Assembly: GCA_963965975.1 (NCBI GenBank)
Contig: OZ014411.1
Coordinates: 23,171,249 to 23,235,248, forward strand
Reading direction: 5' to 3'
Source of the DNA: Xestospongia bergquistia
Lineage: Eukaryota; Porifera; Demospongiae; Haplosclerida; Petrosiidae
DNA: 64,000 nucleotides
Below the pieces are notes generated by a model. That model was given only the letters and a program-made list of their open reading frames with translations, did not search any database and was not told the DNA's origin. Made by a program: the position numbers and the translations under genes. Numbering within the stretch: position 1 is the first letter of the stretch; each line of letters starts with the position of its first letter. Of this stretch, positions 12,293 to 24,811 are shown one piece after another.

Positions 12293-12651
12293 TTCCTTAA
12301 CTGCTGTTACACTTAAGGTATATTAAACACTATTTTAGGAAGATAATAGTATGTATAAATGCCATGGCTATACACACATCTATTTATGTATAATAGTGAT
12401 GCATTTTAAGTATGACTCAAATGCCACAGCTTAGTATGATATAATATGTTAATTTAAAAGTAATTTGGTAGGAGATTTTAATAAATAAACAAAAGAAAAA
12501 CATTTGACTCACAGAATAATAAGAACCAAATTAACTTTAAGTATTGATCTAATAAAATGAGATACAAAACAAAAATAGCATAACAAAGTGACATTTGTTG
12601 TTTTCCATTTATCAATCAATATATCACTGTATCCATTCATTTATCTCTTAC

Positions 12652-13585
12652 CTAGATTTATTTCTTCTTTCTCCACTAGAGGAAAACTGAGCATCTATCA
12701 ATAACAAAAGAATAACTTAGTCAGAAAAGTATTAACTAATATAAATGAATTAACCTTAATCATTATTATTGTGTATTAACTATTAATATTAGTACCTTAA
12801 TAATTAACATTAGTGCATTAACCATTAATATTAGTGAATTAACTATTAATATTAGAACCTTAATAATTAACATTAGTTTATTAACTAGTGAGTTAACTAT
12901 TAATATTAAATGAAATTATGACATTTCTCTTAAAAGTGACAATAATAATAACGTGCTAATTAATAGGGGCAGTAGTTATTAATAGTTATTAATAATAGTA
13001 CCTTCTTCTGATACCTTCTGATCTGACAATCGAAGACTCTGACAACTAAAAATACTGTCATGCCTCTTTTTTAATGATGCTGGACTATCCTCATTATAAT
13101 TACCATGTGTACTGGGAACTGGAGTTAGCTAAAAGAAGGGACAATCTTGCCTCATGAATATTCATAAACACTGTATAGCTTATTAGAATTTAATTTTGTG
13201 AACCTTCTGATACAGAAAAGTTAAGTTTGCATAAATTAAACATGGAGGACAGGAGTGGGGAATAAAAACATATAATTAAATATTGTATCAACAAAATTTC
13301 ATATTCATAAATAAAACCATATGGTACACATACCATATATATGTTGTACCATATGGTACAATATTGTAGCATTGCACCTTAGTAATTAACATTAGTTTAT
13401 TAACTAGTAACTTAACAAGAACTAATTTTAAAGCCACACCTCCTCAGTATATATACAAATTTTATTGTATTCCCTAAAATTTAGAAGCAATCAAAAATTT
13501 AATGACTTGTGTAATAGCTCACTTTAGTAAGTGGTGATTGTCTGTGATGTCTTCTTTGAGATGATCTTGAATTTTTTGTAATCTT
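12652..13585 (-). CDS. Ser-rich coding exons of an unrecognised gene (partial model)
   Basis: Three consecutive exon-like stretches keep frame and GT-AG borders on the minus strand: 13523-13585 (NSRSSQRRHHRQSPLTK), 13002-13128 (LTPVPSTHGNYNEDSPASL, then basic and Ser-rich) and 12652-12694 (DAQFSSSGERRNKSR, ending in phase 2). There is no domain; the composition suggests a disordered, phosphorylatable region. I could not find the first exon. The 3' continuation may splice into the DUSP-like exon near 12256 or end elsewhere. It is supported only by composition and splice phases. Confidence 0.45.
12770..12960. repeat. Imperfect attaatatta-type tandem repeat
   Basis: Repeated attaatattag and aattaacattag motifs alternate at about 20-40 bp spacing within an intron of the Ser-rich gene. 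It is simple, AT-only in character and non-coding. Confidence 0.7.
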
Positions 13586-13625
13586 CTAGCAGGTAAGATA
13601 ACGAAATATTCCTTAAGAACTGTGT

Positions 13626-13749
13626 CTAGAGAGAGACAGAGAGAGACAGAGAGAGACAGAGAGAGACAGAGACAGAGACAGAGAAAGAGAAACAGAAAGA
13701 GAGAGAGAGAGAGAGAGACAAACAGACAGAGACAGAGAAAGAGAGAGAG
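13626..13749. repeat. Purine-rich GAGACA microsatellite
   Basis: About 120 bp of gagaca/gaga units give a spurious Arg/Glu-rich open frame on the plus strand. It is strand-asymmetric polypurine and may form triplex DNA. Confidence 0.9.
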
Positions 13750-14190
13750 TCACAAAATATTAATACTACTAGCGACAATAACATATATAGTAGCTGTTAG
13801 TAAAGAGGTGATAGAAGGAAATACAAAGTGCCATTTACATATTTTGTACATGTACTATTGTCGACAATATTGAGGAACTGTTAAAGTGTCTGGAAGAAGT
13901 TTGAGAAGTACCAAAAAAAATATTATATGAATTGGAAAGTCAATCTAGAGATATCTCTACTCTTAGAGGTAATAACTACAATAGTATATTATATTATTGC
14001 CAGATTACTGCATGCTTCAATAATTATAATATTATACTAAATTTCACTTTCTTAATAAAACTCTGCTAATTTAAAATCTAATCAAATTAAAAAGTTTATC
14101 AACAAAATTGGTATACTCAAAAGTCAGGAAACACACCACAAAATTATTTACTGATATCCATGTAGTATAAAATACATAGTAATAATTCAC
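13750..14190. other. AT-rich spacer
   Basis: No exon, repeat array or RNA gene recognised between the purine repeat and the first copy of the secreted Cys-rich family. Confidence 0.45.
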
Positions 14191-14201
14191 ATGAAATATG
14201 T

Positions 14202-15279
14202 TCATTTAACAAAAATCTCAAAAGAAGCTATTAGAATGTCTTCATTATCTGTTCCCTCATCAGCACAAATACGCATCTCCAAAGCTTCAGTAGTTGATGA
14301 TGTGAGAACTTTATGGAACCAAGGTAGACCAGAAGCATTACAACAATCTTGTTCAAGAGTTCCGCATCCATCTCCATCCCACAATGGATCACTAGTGTAG
14401 AATTTCGTTGATATACTTGAATCAGAACAACCAGACTCACAGAAGTAGTCATTACCAACAAATGAAGGTACAGTTTGAGGACTACCAGAAGAACATGGAC
14501 AGTTATGTGGAGAAGGAACATTATCAAACAGTCCAGCAGCAAATGTCCAGATATGTTTACGAGGACATGAACCATATGTTAAACTAATACCATCAACATA
14601 ATAACTGTCAATTGTATGTCCTGCTTGGTGATAAAAAGCATTTGGACTGGCATATTGGTAACCAATAACTTTACCACATAATTCGTTATACCCTTTACTA
14701 GGAGGAGAGAAATAAACCTGAGCCAGACATCCACCACTAGTACCAGAAGGTCTACCACAAGCTCTTACACAATTAGAAACATACAACCTAAACCCAGGAG
14801 GACACTGGTGAGTTGGATCAGACATATTGAGGTAAGCAATCCTAGTCCAAGGTCCTCCAATCTTACATAACTCCTCCATATGACAATAGACAGTAGTTAT
14901 GTCTCCATTACTAGTAGCTATGGTATAGTAACCTGATGGACTATGAGGCCAATAATATTTAATATCTGCACAAGACCCAGGAATATATGAAGGAGGAGGT
15001 TGTCGACAGTGAGACTCAATCTTCTAGATAATCTTTTAACACAGACCGTGTACCATTGTTCACAGAAATAGAAGTCTTGTCATCATTAGCTAGAGACAAA
15101 AGGAGTTTGTCAATCTTGTCATTGAGAGCTTTACAACTTTTGTTATCAGCAGATGTTGTTAACTGAGAGTTACTACAAGAAGCAGTAAACTTAAACTCTT
15201 GAGCATCAACAATGATGCTACTGATAAAGATCAGCATTAGAAAAAAGGAGAATTCCATACTTAGAGAATTGAAATACAC
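14202..15279 (-). pseudogene. Secreted Cys-rich (fibrinogen-related-like) protein, copy A; single frameshift
   Basis: This belongs to a secreted single-exon family common in sponges and cnidarians. It starts at 15279 with a hydrophobic leader (LMLIFISSIIVDAQEF) and a short helical stalk. After SCADIKYYWPHSPSGYY and VYCHMEELC comes a long Cys-rich domain with GGPWTRIAYLNMSDPTHQC, CGKVIGYQY, IDSYYVDGISLTYG, GNDYFCESGC and DPLWDGDGCG, ending in MRICADEG...FEIFVK at 14202. The N-terminal part resembles the opening of fibrinogen-related domains; I know no reliable family name. Next to copies C and E it lacks the 8 bases tgtgctag near 15024, so the leader frame stops at 15016 before reaching the intact 225-residue domain frame. 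It is therefore one lesion from intact. A polymorphism or assembly error at this site could restore it. Confidence 0.75.
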
Positions 15280-16195
15280 TTGTTTAGTTTTAAAGTGATA
15301 AATAAATTATCAAATCAGTAATTACAAAGTGCCTCATCATTGTGTCGTGAGTGCCATATCAACTAACATTTGAATAGACATACAGTGTGCTATTGTTATT
15401 AATTAAATTTTTGTTGTAGGTTTGCACAATCATACATGACATGGCATAATTGGCATAATAAATGTTTGTCAGTTTATTTAATATTTGTTATGCAATAGTA
15501 ACCTTTTGAACACAATGATGAAGCTTTTCATGTGCCTCCCTTACTAAATAAATACTAGTGCTTAGGAGAAGAACAAATTTTAAATGAAATAACAGAACAA
15601 AAAAACTCTGTACTTAGAGTTACTCTTTATTTGTTTTAAGCATTTGTCAGCAAATAAAGCATTTGCTGGCAAAAATTGCAGTGCATAAAACCTCTGTGTT
15701 AATCACTATCATGTGAGTCCACTACATATGAAAAAATACATTTGCAAACATTTGTGCAAAAGAAATATGCAACCAAAATAAAATAATTGTGTAAATTATT
15801 GGACATTTATATTTTAAACATTGGAAAACGTGTTCAACTTAGAGCTAAATAATGCAACATGATTGATAAAAACAAGAGTTACATTGACAGTACATTTTAA
15901 TAGACATTTCACAGTATTCAAATAAAACAATTTTAATAATTCACAAACCTTTTTTAGCTGAGGCATAAGTAGTGAGGTGTCCTTATGAGTATCATCACAG
16001 AGACATTTGTGTTTATACTAATAATACTGTTACTCAATACATGTACTGGTGATACTTGTATCAAATGAGCACTTGCTATCTGCTGTTAATAATGAAGTAA
16101 TTTTGGTAATTAATTTAATTATATATACAAAATAGAAACGGCAGTATAATGTTTTAACAGCATTCATACCAATATAAAACAAGAAAACAAAACAT
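15280..16195. other. AT-rich spacer
   Basis: No gene recognised; it lies between copies A and B of the secreted Cys-rich array. No array or clear inverted repeat was seen. Confidence 0.4.
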
Positions 16196-16199
16196 CATT

Positions 16200-16760
16200 T
16201 CAAGTTATTCACAATCTCATAAAAAGGTATTGAAATATCTACATCAACCAATGTTAGTACCCTAACACAAATGCATATTTCTAATGCCATATAAAATAGT
16301 TGATGATGTGACAACTTTCATTCCAAAGTGCATTATAAGTACTATAATTTTGCTTGTTTTGACAAAAGTGATCCATTATAGGAGATTATATAGAGTGCTT
16401 AGAATCATATTAAAAAAAATAGTGACCTGTGAAGTATGAGGTCAATGATCTTTAATGTCATCTGCACATGACCCAGGAATATTTGAAGGAGGAGGTTGTT
16501 GAGAAAGAGATAGACTCGATCTTCTGTGCTAGTAAATAATCTTTAGCACTGATTGTGTAGTATTGCTGCTACAGAGAGATTACTTAGTTTTGGCTAATGA
16601 AGTAAGCAGTTCATCAATCTTGGTTTTGAGGTCTTGACAACTCTTGTTGACAGTAGATATTGTTAACCAATAGTTGCTACCACAAGATGCACTAAACGTA
16701 AGCTCAAAAAAAGAAGCTGAAGATAATAGCCAGCAGTAGATAAATAGAAAGCTCCATACA
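16200..16760 (-). pseudogene. Secreted Cys-rich family, copy B (two remnants)
   Basis: Positions 16438-16757 match the leader, stalk and SCAD segment of the neighbouring copies (plus-strand landmarks tgacccaggaatatttgaag and cttctgtgctagtaaataat). Positions about 16200-16395 match their C-terminal end (acacaaatgcatatttctaa). The Cys-rich core between them is deleted. No frame survives. Confidence 0.7.
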
Positions 16761-17106
16761 GATGTTTTCTTAAAGTATTTGCTATAAGTGTAGTGACTTA
16801 ATGAGTTTATTTTCTGTACAAGAGAGTTATTTATCAGGTAAACATAAGAAGTGTAATTATCATATTTGAATTAAACCACATTATGGATGTCTATTCACTC
16901 TATAATAATTTTAGTGAATAAAACATTATGATGTCTGTCAGTGTACTTTGCTGTCCTTTGACCAGTGTGGAATATTTTATAGCATTTGAAGATGATTTTG
17001 AAGACCGAGTTCTTAAACAAATTAAAACCATAAAAAAGGCTTAATTGCAGCAACTTTATTTACTACTTTTATTACATTTATTTCATACACTTCAAACTAA
17101 AAATGC

Positions 17107-18190
17107 TTATTTAACATAAATCTCATAAAAAGCTATTGGAATATCTTCTGAATCATTATCATTAGCTCCATCTTCAGCACAAATACGTATCTCCAAACCC
17201 TCAGTAGATGATGATGTCAAAATTCTATGAAACCAAAGTAGATCAGAAGCATTACAACAATCTTGTTCAAGTAATCTACATCCATCTCCATCCCACAATG
17301 GATCACTAGTGTAGATTTTCTGTAATATACTTGGGTCAGAACAACCAGATTCACAAAAGTAGTCATTACCAACAAATGAAGGTGCAGTCTGAGGACTGCC
17401 AGAGGAACATGGAGAATTGGCATTAGAAGCAACACTATCATTATAACCAGAAGCAAATGTCCAGATATGTATACAAAGATATGTACCATATGTTAGACTA
17501 ATACCGTCAACATAATAACTGTCAATTGTATGTCCTGATTATTGAGCGAAAGCATCTGTACTGTAATATTGGTAACCAATAACTTTACCACATATTTCTT
17601 TATGCCCTTTACTAGGAGGAGAGAAATAAATCTGAGTCTGACATCCACCAGTAGTGCCATAAGGTCTACCACAAGCTCTTACACAAGTATTGTTATACAA
17701 CCTAAACCCAGGAGGATAATGGTGAGTTGGATCAGACATATTAAGGTAAGCAATCCTAGTCCAAGGTCCTCCACTCTTACATAACTTCTCCATATGACAT
17801 AGACAGTAGTTGAGTCTCCATTAGTGGTAGCTATGATATAGTAACCTGATGGACTATGAGGACAATGATTTTTAACATCTGCACAAGAGCCAGGAATATA
17901 ATTATAAGAAGGAGGAGGTCGTTGAAAGAGAGACTCAATCTTCTGTGCTAGTAGACAATCTTGTACACTAATCATGAAGAATTGTTTACAGAGATAGAAG
18001 ATTGGTTTTCCTTGATTAAAGAGGTAAGTAGTTTGTCCATCTTGTCATTGAGAGCTTGATAACTCTTATTATCAGTAGACGCTGTTAACTGAGAGTTACT
18101 ACAAGAAGCAGCAACTTAAACTCTTGAGCATCAACAACAAAGCTACCAATGAAAATTGTCAAGACTAGTAGATGAATGGAAATAGACATA
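17107..18190 (-). pseudogene. Secreted Cys-rich family, copy C
   Basis: Full-length relative of copy A with a leader starting MSISIHLLVLTIFIG at 18190 and an end at IAFYEIYVK (17107). Three breaks are visible against copies A and E: a 1-nt loss just after the leader (about 18113), a 1-nt loss that turns the TVYCHMEE segment out of frame (about 17798), and an in-frame TAA after DAFAQ (about 17539). It still has most landmark cysteines and DPLWDGDGC. Its three breaks make it more decayed than copy A. Confidence 0.8.
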
Positions 18191-18739
18191 ACTGCCAGTA
18201 TTGTGTTCTTTGTTGGTTCTGTTCTAAAGTTGTTATAGCCCAATCAATATCAAGCTAAGACAATGAACAAGGACAATATAGAGCCTCATAGTTATGACAA
18301 AGGAGGGGAAAGCTGTACAAAGAGTCCATAAATGATGTTTGTGTTCCTACCACATACTAAAATAACAGAATATCAATTTTATAAGACAATTATAGCAGTG
18401 AATTGTCACCAAGTGTATGAAGTATATATTAATAAACTACACCATTGACCATATGTTTAGACTATAGTTTATATATTTATATAGTTTATACGTTTATATA
18501 TTTTACAACATACTTATGTACACAATTACTCCATTTCTCTATTAAGAAGACAAGGGTTAAGTAAAATGTTATTTTGACATATACTAAGTTAGAAAGAACA
18601 AGACAAGAATTTTTATTGAAGTTAAGTTTAACTCCTAAGCTATGACTAAACATTAATATATGTCACTCATAAACAAACATCTTCACTTAACAACAACTGT
18701 TAAGATCACTATATATTATCATAAAGATACATTGATAAT

Positions 18740-19110
18740 ATGAGAGCTTTATAAAACCAAGGTAGACCAGAAGCATTACAACAATCTTTGTTCAAGGGAT
18801 CTACATCCATCTCCATCCCACAATGGATCACTAGTTTAATTCTGCACATGACCCACAATATCCAAAAAATGAGATCATTAAGAGAGAGACTCAGTCCTTG
18901 TGCTAGCAGACAAACTTTGAACACAGATAAAGATGGCTTGTCATCCTTAGCTAGAAAGAAAAGCAAATTATTAAACTTGTTATTAAGAGCTTGACAACTT
19001 CATCATCAGTAGATGTTATCAACATATGTTACAGTAAACCCAAACTATTTAGGTTCAATAGAAAAGGTGATGAATAGGTTTGCTAGAAATAGACAATCAG
19101 AGTTCCACAC
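18740..19110 (-). pseudogene. Secreted Cys-rich family, copy D (internal deletion)
   Basis: The stalk segment (about 18840-19050) is joined directly to the C-terminal SDPLWDGD / CCNASGLPWF segment (18740-18835), removing the whole central domain. The fusion point lies at the gcacatgac / actagtttaat boundary near 18840. Frames are broken. Confidence 0.72.
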
Positions 19111-19600
19111 TAAAGTGTTATAATGAACTTGATTGTCTTTTAATCAATGATTAGTTGATCATTCACTTAATGGCAACGAAGCTAGACAGGTCAATAAGCA
19201 AATTATAGTAATTCCTTTCTATGACCACAACAAGGTTTTTTTATAGCTATAGTGAAATTAATACTAATACTATAAAGTTCACTACAAGCATAGTGACAAC
19301 AGTGTATTGATAACCAAAAAATTCATAAATTGTATATAACTAAACTACGTCATCGAACATCTGTTTGGACTTTATATAGCATACATATACATACAATTAC
19401 TTAACAAAACATGTACTGTGATATTATATTTGAAATACACTTGTAAACGCAAGAGCACCCAAATTTTAATATTTAAGTTCAAATATGAATTATACATAAA
19501 AAGTTGGGAAACACTGGACAAAAAATAATTACTGATATAAAGCTTCACTCTGTACACTATGATTAAGTGTGAAAATATATTGTAATAAATCATTCAGCAC

Positions 19601-20590
19601 TCATACAGTAAAAACATTCACATAAAACACAATTGGAATATGTTCATTATTAGTAACCTCATTAGCACAAATACGCATCTCCAAAGCCTCAGTAGTTGAT
19701 GATGCGAGAACTTTATAAAACCAAGGTAGACCAGAAGAATTACAACAATCTTGTTCAAGATTTCCACATCCATCTCCATCCCACAATGGATCACTAGTGT
19801 AGAGCTTCTGTGATACGGTTGAATCAGAACCAGATTCACAGAAGTAGTCATTACCAAGGTACAGTTTGAGGACTACCAGAATTAAGAACATGGACAATTG
19901 CCGCCAGAGACAGTATTATCTAACAAGCCAGCAGCAAATGTTCAGATATGTTTATGAGGAGATGAGCCATATGTTAAAATAACACCATCAATATAATAAG
20001 TGTCAATTGTACGTTCTGCTTGGTGATAAAAAGCATCAGTGGACCAGTATTGGTAACCAATAACTTTAACACATATTTCCTTATTGCCTTTACTAGGAGG
20101 AGAGAAATAAACTTGAGCCTGACATCGCCAGAAGGTCTACCACAAGCTCTTACACTATTAGACGCATACAACCTAAACCCAGGAGGACAATGGTGAGTTG
20201 GATCAGACGTATTGACGTAAGCAATCCTAGTCCAAGATCCTCCACTCTTACATAACTCCTCCATATGACAATAGACAGTAGTTGTTTCTCCATTACTGGT
20301 AGCTATGATATAGTAACCTGATGGACTATGAGGCCAATGATCTTTAATATTTGCACATGACCCAGGAATGTATGAAGGTGGAGGTCATCGAGAGAGAGAC
20401 TCAATCTTCTGTGCTAGTAGATAATCTTTTATCACAGATTGTGTACAATTGCTCACAGATATAGAAGATGTAGATAGAGACAGAAGCAGTTTGTCAAATT
20501 TGTCATTAATAAATTGACAACTCTTGTTATCGGTAGATGTTGTTAACTGAGAGTTACCAGTAAATTTAAACTCTTGAGAACAAAGGTCCT
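19601..20590 (-). pseudogene. Secreted Cys-rich family, copy E
   Basis: Copy E retains the stalk, VYC...MEELCKSGG, the central domain and the C-terminus. It has lost the signal-peptide start (homology stops at about 20590 where the leader should begin). It also has a deletion of about 11 nt near 20129 that shifts frame, a TGA replacing a conserved Trp codon in the HIWTFAAG motif (about 19947), and a further deletion near 19860. It cannot encode a secreted product as it stands. Confidence 0.78.
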
Positions 20591-20689
20591 GCTCAGTATT
20601 TATACAATTCCTATAATAACTACATTGAAAACAAGTGTGTGAACATGTTTACTTAATAGTGAACCTTACAATAAGGTAATACTTAGTTT

Positions 20690-21056
20690 TAATAGTAGTC
20701 AATCAAGGACACACGTGAATAATTTGAATGATTTGGAACCTCTGATATATTCTAAGGTTGGTGACCTATACTACTTAGTTTTTACAGCAATCTTTTGATC
20801 AAGTAGACACATGAATGATTTGAATGGTTTCGAACACCTGATAAGACTCTAAAGTTGGTGACCACTACTACTTAGTTTTAATAGCAGTCTTTTGACAAAA
20901 TATACATGTGAATGATTTGAATAGCTTGGAACATTTGATAAAACAATACATTTGGTGACCTATACTACTTAGCAGTCTTTGATAGAGAGGTCATGTCTAC
21001 AGTAATGTTGTCATCCAGTACATGTACACACTTGAATAATTTGAATCACATGGAAT
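20690..21056. repeat. Tandem repeat of about 100 bp, interrupted by the LTR element
   Basis: Units share tgaatgatttgaatggtt, ggaac..ctgata and ggtgacctatactacttag at about 90-105-bp spacing, with roughly four copies. A further gtgaatggtttgaatgg unit lies on the other side of the Gypsy insertion at 25068-25105, so the element landed inside the array. Confidence 0.75.
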
Positions 21057-21061
21057 ATTTG

Positions 21062-21203
21062 TGTTGTATTCCCAGTCACAAGTTACCGTAAAAGAACTCA
21101 GAGTTATCATTAAAATACAACTCACATACACAACTACAGTTAATTACAAAAATGACAGTTTATATACCTACCCTAAACAATATTCATAGTCACAGTTATC
21201 ACA
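21062..21203 (-). repeat. 3' LTR of the Gypsy element
   Basis: 142 bp reading TGTGATAACTGTGAC to ACAACA on the minus strand, directly after the polypurine tract. It pairs with the LTR at 24812. Confidence 0.88.
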
Positions 21204-21271
21204 TTCCTCCCTTTCTAAGAGGAAACATAGGGACTGAATCTGTCAACTGGTTGACGTAGTCGAGACGAACG

Positions 21272-24091
21272 TCAAATAGGAGGACATGGAGGTTGTGCTG
21301 GAGAGGGTGTGATTGGTGCCAGTGTGGTATATGGAAGTGGCCAATCATCCCAATCAGCGTCATTAGGACCGTCTGGTACTGGTTCTGTAATACCAGCGAC
21401 ACTACGAAATCTTAGTTGATCAACATGACGACGAATACGTAGACCTGTTGTAGTTTCGACAAGATAAGAGACTGGTCCTGTAATTTCAACAACAGTCACT
21501 GGGATCCATTGTGGTGTTCCCCTATAATTCCGAGCATACAGACAATCTCCAATCTTGAATTTCCTACAGGTAGGAGCACGGCCGGTAGTTGACCATTTCT
21601 GTTGCCTTTCAGTAACCTTCCGAGCAATGTCGGGGTGGAGCAAATCGAACTGATTCCGAAGTTTCCTACCCATTAGTAGTTCAGCAGGAGACAATCCAGT
21701 GGTAATCTGTGGTGTGATACGGTAGTGGAATAGTACAGTGAAGAGTCTATTTTGTACATCACCAGTTAATTTCTTCATACAGCTTTTGAAGGTCTGCACT
21801 GCTCACTCAGCGAGTCCATTTGAGCTAGGGTGATAGGGTGCCGTTTTGACATGATTAATTCCGTATTCTTCCATGAAAGATTCAAACTCAGAACTCGTGA
21901 AGGCAGGGCCATTATCAGAGACTAATTGTTCAGGGATTCCGTGTGTGGTGAAAATAGAACGAAGTGAACTAATGGCAGCTGAAGTAGAAGAAGTGGGTAC
22001 AATATGTACTTCTAGCCATTTCGAGTATTCGTCTATAAGAATGAGAAAGTATTTGTTAAGGAAAGGACCGGCATGATCCACATGCACTCAAGACCATGGA
22101 TGCGTCGGAACATCCCATGGATGAAGTGGTGCCCTGGTGGGATTTGCTTGATGAAGTTGACACGTGGAACACTGTTGTACCAGTTCTTGGATTATCTTTA
22201 TCTATTCCAGGCCACCAAACATACAATCTAGCCAAACTTTTCATTCGGCAAATTCCTGGGTGAGATGAATGAAGCTGTTTAAGGACGTGTTCCCTCCCCT
22301 CCTTAGGAATAACTACACGGGAACCTATAAGAAGACATCCATCCACGACATTCAATTCCATCTGTCTGCGGTAATATGGTTCCATCTCTGGTTCAGCATT
22401 GTCTATTGCTTTTCCAGCTTGGATGAGGTGACACACTCTAGATAGAATTGGGTCCTATAAGCGATATAAGCGATAGGTTTTTCACTGTTGTCCTCCATAC
22501 GATGTGCCAGAACAGCACCGAGCCCATAGGGAGAGGCGTCACATGAAAGAATCATGGGTTTGTGACTATCAAAATGTACTAGCAGAGACGATGATTGTAG
22601 TAGGTTCTTAGCTTTTTGATAGGCTTGGTTGTGGACAATAGTCCAATTCTATTTAGAATCTTTACGAAGTAACTGATACAGTGGTGCCAACGTTGTAGAC
22701 AGGTTTGGAAGAAATTTGTGATAATAGTTTAAGAGTCCTAGGAAAGATTTCAATTCTGTAACAGAGGTAGGAATTGGTGCATTTCGAATAGCTTCCGTTT
22801 TAGAGGGTGATGGATACAATCCTTGAGCGTCAATGACATGCCCTAAATATTCAATCGACGGGACAGCAAAAACACACTTTGATTTCTTCAACATCAGACC
22901 AGCTTTTTCAAGTCGATCTAACACTTTAGCTAGATTGTGAAGATGATCATCATGGTCTCGTCCAGCTACCAAAACATCGTTGATATACATGCATACATTA
23001 GGGAGTCCTTGTAGAATACTTTCCATAATCCTTTGGAAAATAGCTGGAGCTAAGGATATACCGAAGGGAAGAAGCAAATATTGAAATAGTCCCTTGTGTG
23101 TACTGATGGTAGTATATTTCTGAGATGATTCGTCGAGTAGAATCTGCTGGTAAGCCTAACTAAGATCTAGTTTCGTGAAAACCTTGCCTCCTGACAATGC
23201 TGCAAATAGGTCGTCGATCCGAGGGAGTGGATACGTTTTAATTTTGGATGCTCGATTATCAGTTACCTTGTAATCGCCACAAATTCTAATGGTGCCGTCT
23301 TGCTTCACGACAAGTACAATCGGCGCTGACCAGTCGGAAAATTTAACTGGTTTAATGATGTCCAGACTAAGGAGGCATTCTAATTCCTGTTCAACTTTCA
23401 TCTTAAGACAATATGGGACAGGACATGGCTTGAAGAATTGTGGTGGAAACTGAGGATCCACCCATATGGTTGCGTTAGTACCTTCCAAGGTGCCTAGTTG
23501 AGAACAGAAGAGGTTGGCATGTTTAGAGATGAGAGTGTCAACTGGTGGGGTTGCTAGAGTGCTGTGAATACTGCCCCAATCGAGTTTGATAACATTCAGC
23601 CAGTTGCGTCCAAAAAGATTTGCACCATTTCCTTGGACCACAACTAATGGAAGGGAGAGGTCTTGTCCCGCATGTGCAACCTGAACGTCGAAAGTCCCAT
23701 GGACAGTGATTGGGTCGCCGGTGTACGACTTGAGCAAGAGAGATGAAGGTTGCAGGGGAATTGACCTAAAAAAAGAAACATAAGTAATTTCACTCATAAC
23801 AGAAACAGCTGCTCCAGTGTCAAGTTCCATTTGAATATCCACCTTGTTTACATTGACAGTTAGGAGAAGGGGCTTGCCACCACCCACGGTGGTAAAGAGT
23901 GTGTACGTTTCATCTCCTTCTTGTGGTGAGGAAGGCTGCCTGAGTGAGGTGGAAGGTGAGCTGAGGTTTGTCTGATGAAGTGTCAGTCTGTCTGGTGATT
24001 TAGCGCCGCTGCGGAGGGGCTGTTGTTGTGGACCTGACGATTGTTGCAAGTGCTGCCGGAGTTTGGACTTGCAGACTTTAGCGGTGTCCAA
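21272..24091 (-). pseudogene. pol: Gypsy pol: protease, RT, RNase H remnant, integrase
   Basis: The aspartic protease site is DTGA (about 23820). RT block PLPRIDDLFAALSGGKVFTKLDL is followed by an in-frame stop near 23157. RT resumes as LLPFGISLAPAIFQ, and its polymerase box reads YIND (about 22990), so the first of the two catalytic aspartates is Asn. The RNase H region keeps only [12 protein letters not shown] and is deleted near 22450. Integrase keeps the HH half of its zinc motif, then shifts frame (about 22190). Its catalytic core has D(HAGPF), D(NGPAF) and E(NGLAE), with stops at both edges (about 22088 and 21801). The C-terminal chromatin-binding region reads to about 21272. Confidence 0.88.
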
Positions 24092-24779
24092 TTTTCTTGC
24101 AGTAACGACATTCTGCAGTCTTCAATTTGCACGTGTCAGAAGTATGATTATCCGCTCCACAACGGTGGCAGGGGCTGGAAGTTGGTCTGGTAGGCTTGTG
24201 ACTAGGTCTAGGGGTTTGATGCACACATTTGAAATGATGCGTTGAGTGTTGCTGCTGCTGAAGGTGACTAATGTCTTGATTTGCTAGTTCCATAGCTAGC
24301 GCTATGTCGAGAGCCTTCTGATAGTCGAGATCAGGTTCCTGTAGTAGTCTTCTTTGAATACGGCCGTCAGCTATGCCACATACGAGTCGATCACGGACCA
24401 TTTCTTCTAGAGAATGGAAGTTACAGTGTTCGCCCAGTTTCTTGAGTTGTGCCACATATGTAGCTACTGTTTCACCTGGTTGACGATGTCTGGTGTTGAA
24501 TCGATACCGTTGCACTATCTGTGATGGTTTAGGGTTGAAATGTTTATCGAGGATCCTAACGAGGGCGTCGTACATTTTATCAGCTGGTTTTTTGGGTTGT
24601 AGCAAGTTTTTGAGAAGTTCGTATGTAGTCGCTCCACAGCAAGTGAGAAGAATCGCCTTTTTCTTAGCTTCGTTATGTTGAAGGTCATTTGCTTCGAAGT
24701 AGTACTCCAATCGTTCTGTGTACAATGACCATGACTGCGTGCTTGCGTCGAATTCCAGGAGTTTGCCGTGTGTAGCCAT
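24078..24779 (-). pseudogene. gag: Gypsy gag (capsid and nucleocapsid)
   Basis: A 233-codon frame starting MATHGKLLEFDASTQSW, with a retrotransposon gag helical core (residues about 20-170) and a C-terminal zinc knuckle CHRCGADNHTSDTC. A second knuckle begins CRYCKKIGH and is cut by a stop; its last Cys continues in another frame at 24091. This may be a decayed shift or the natural gag-pol frame change; the many later lesions favour decay. Confidence 0.85.
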
Positions 24780-24811
24780 CAGTGAATCCAGTTACCCTCG
24801 TCGCCAGTAAA

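Noticed and set aside
13622-13873. Arg/Glu-rich 83-codon frame
   Set aside because: Translation of the GAGACA purine repeat plus flanking intron.
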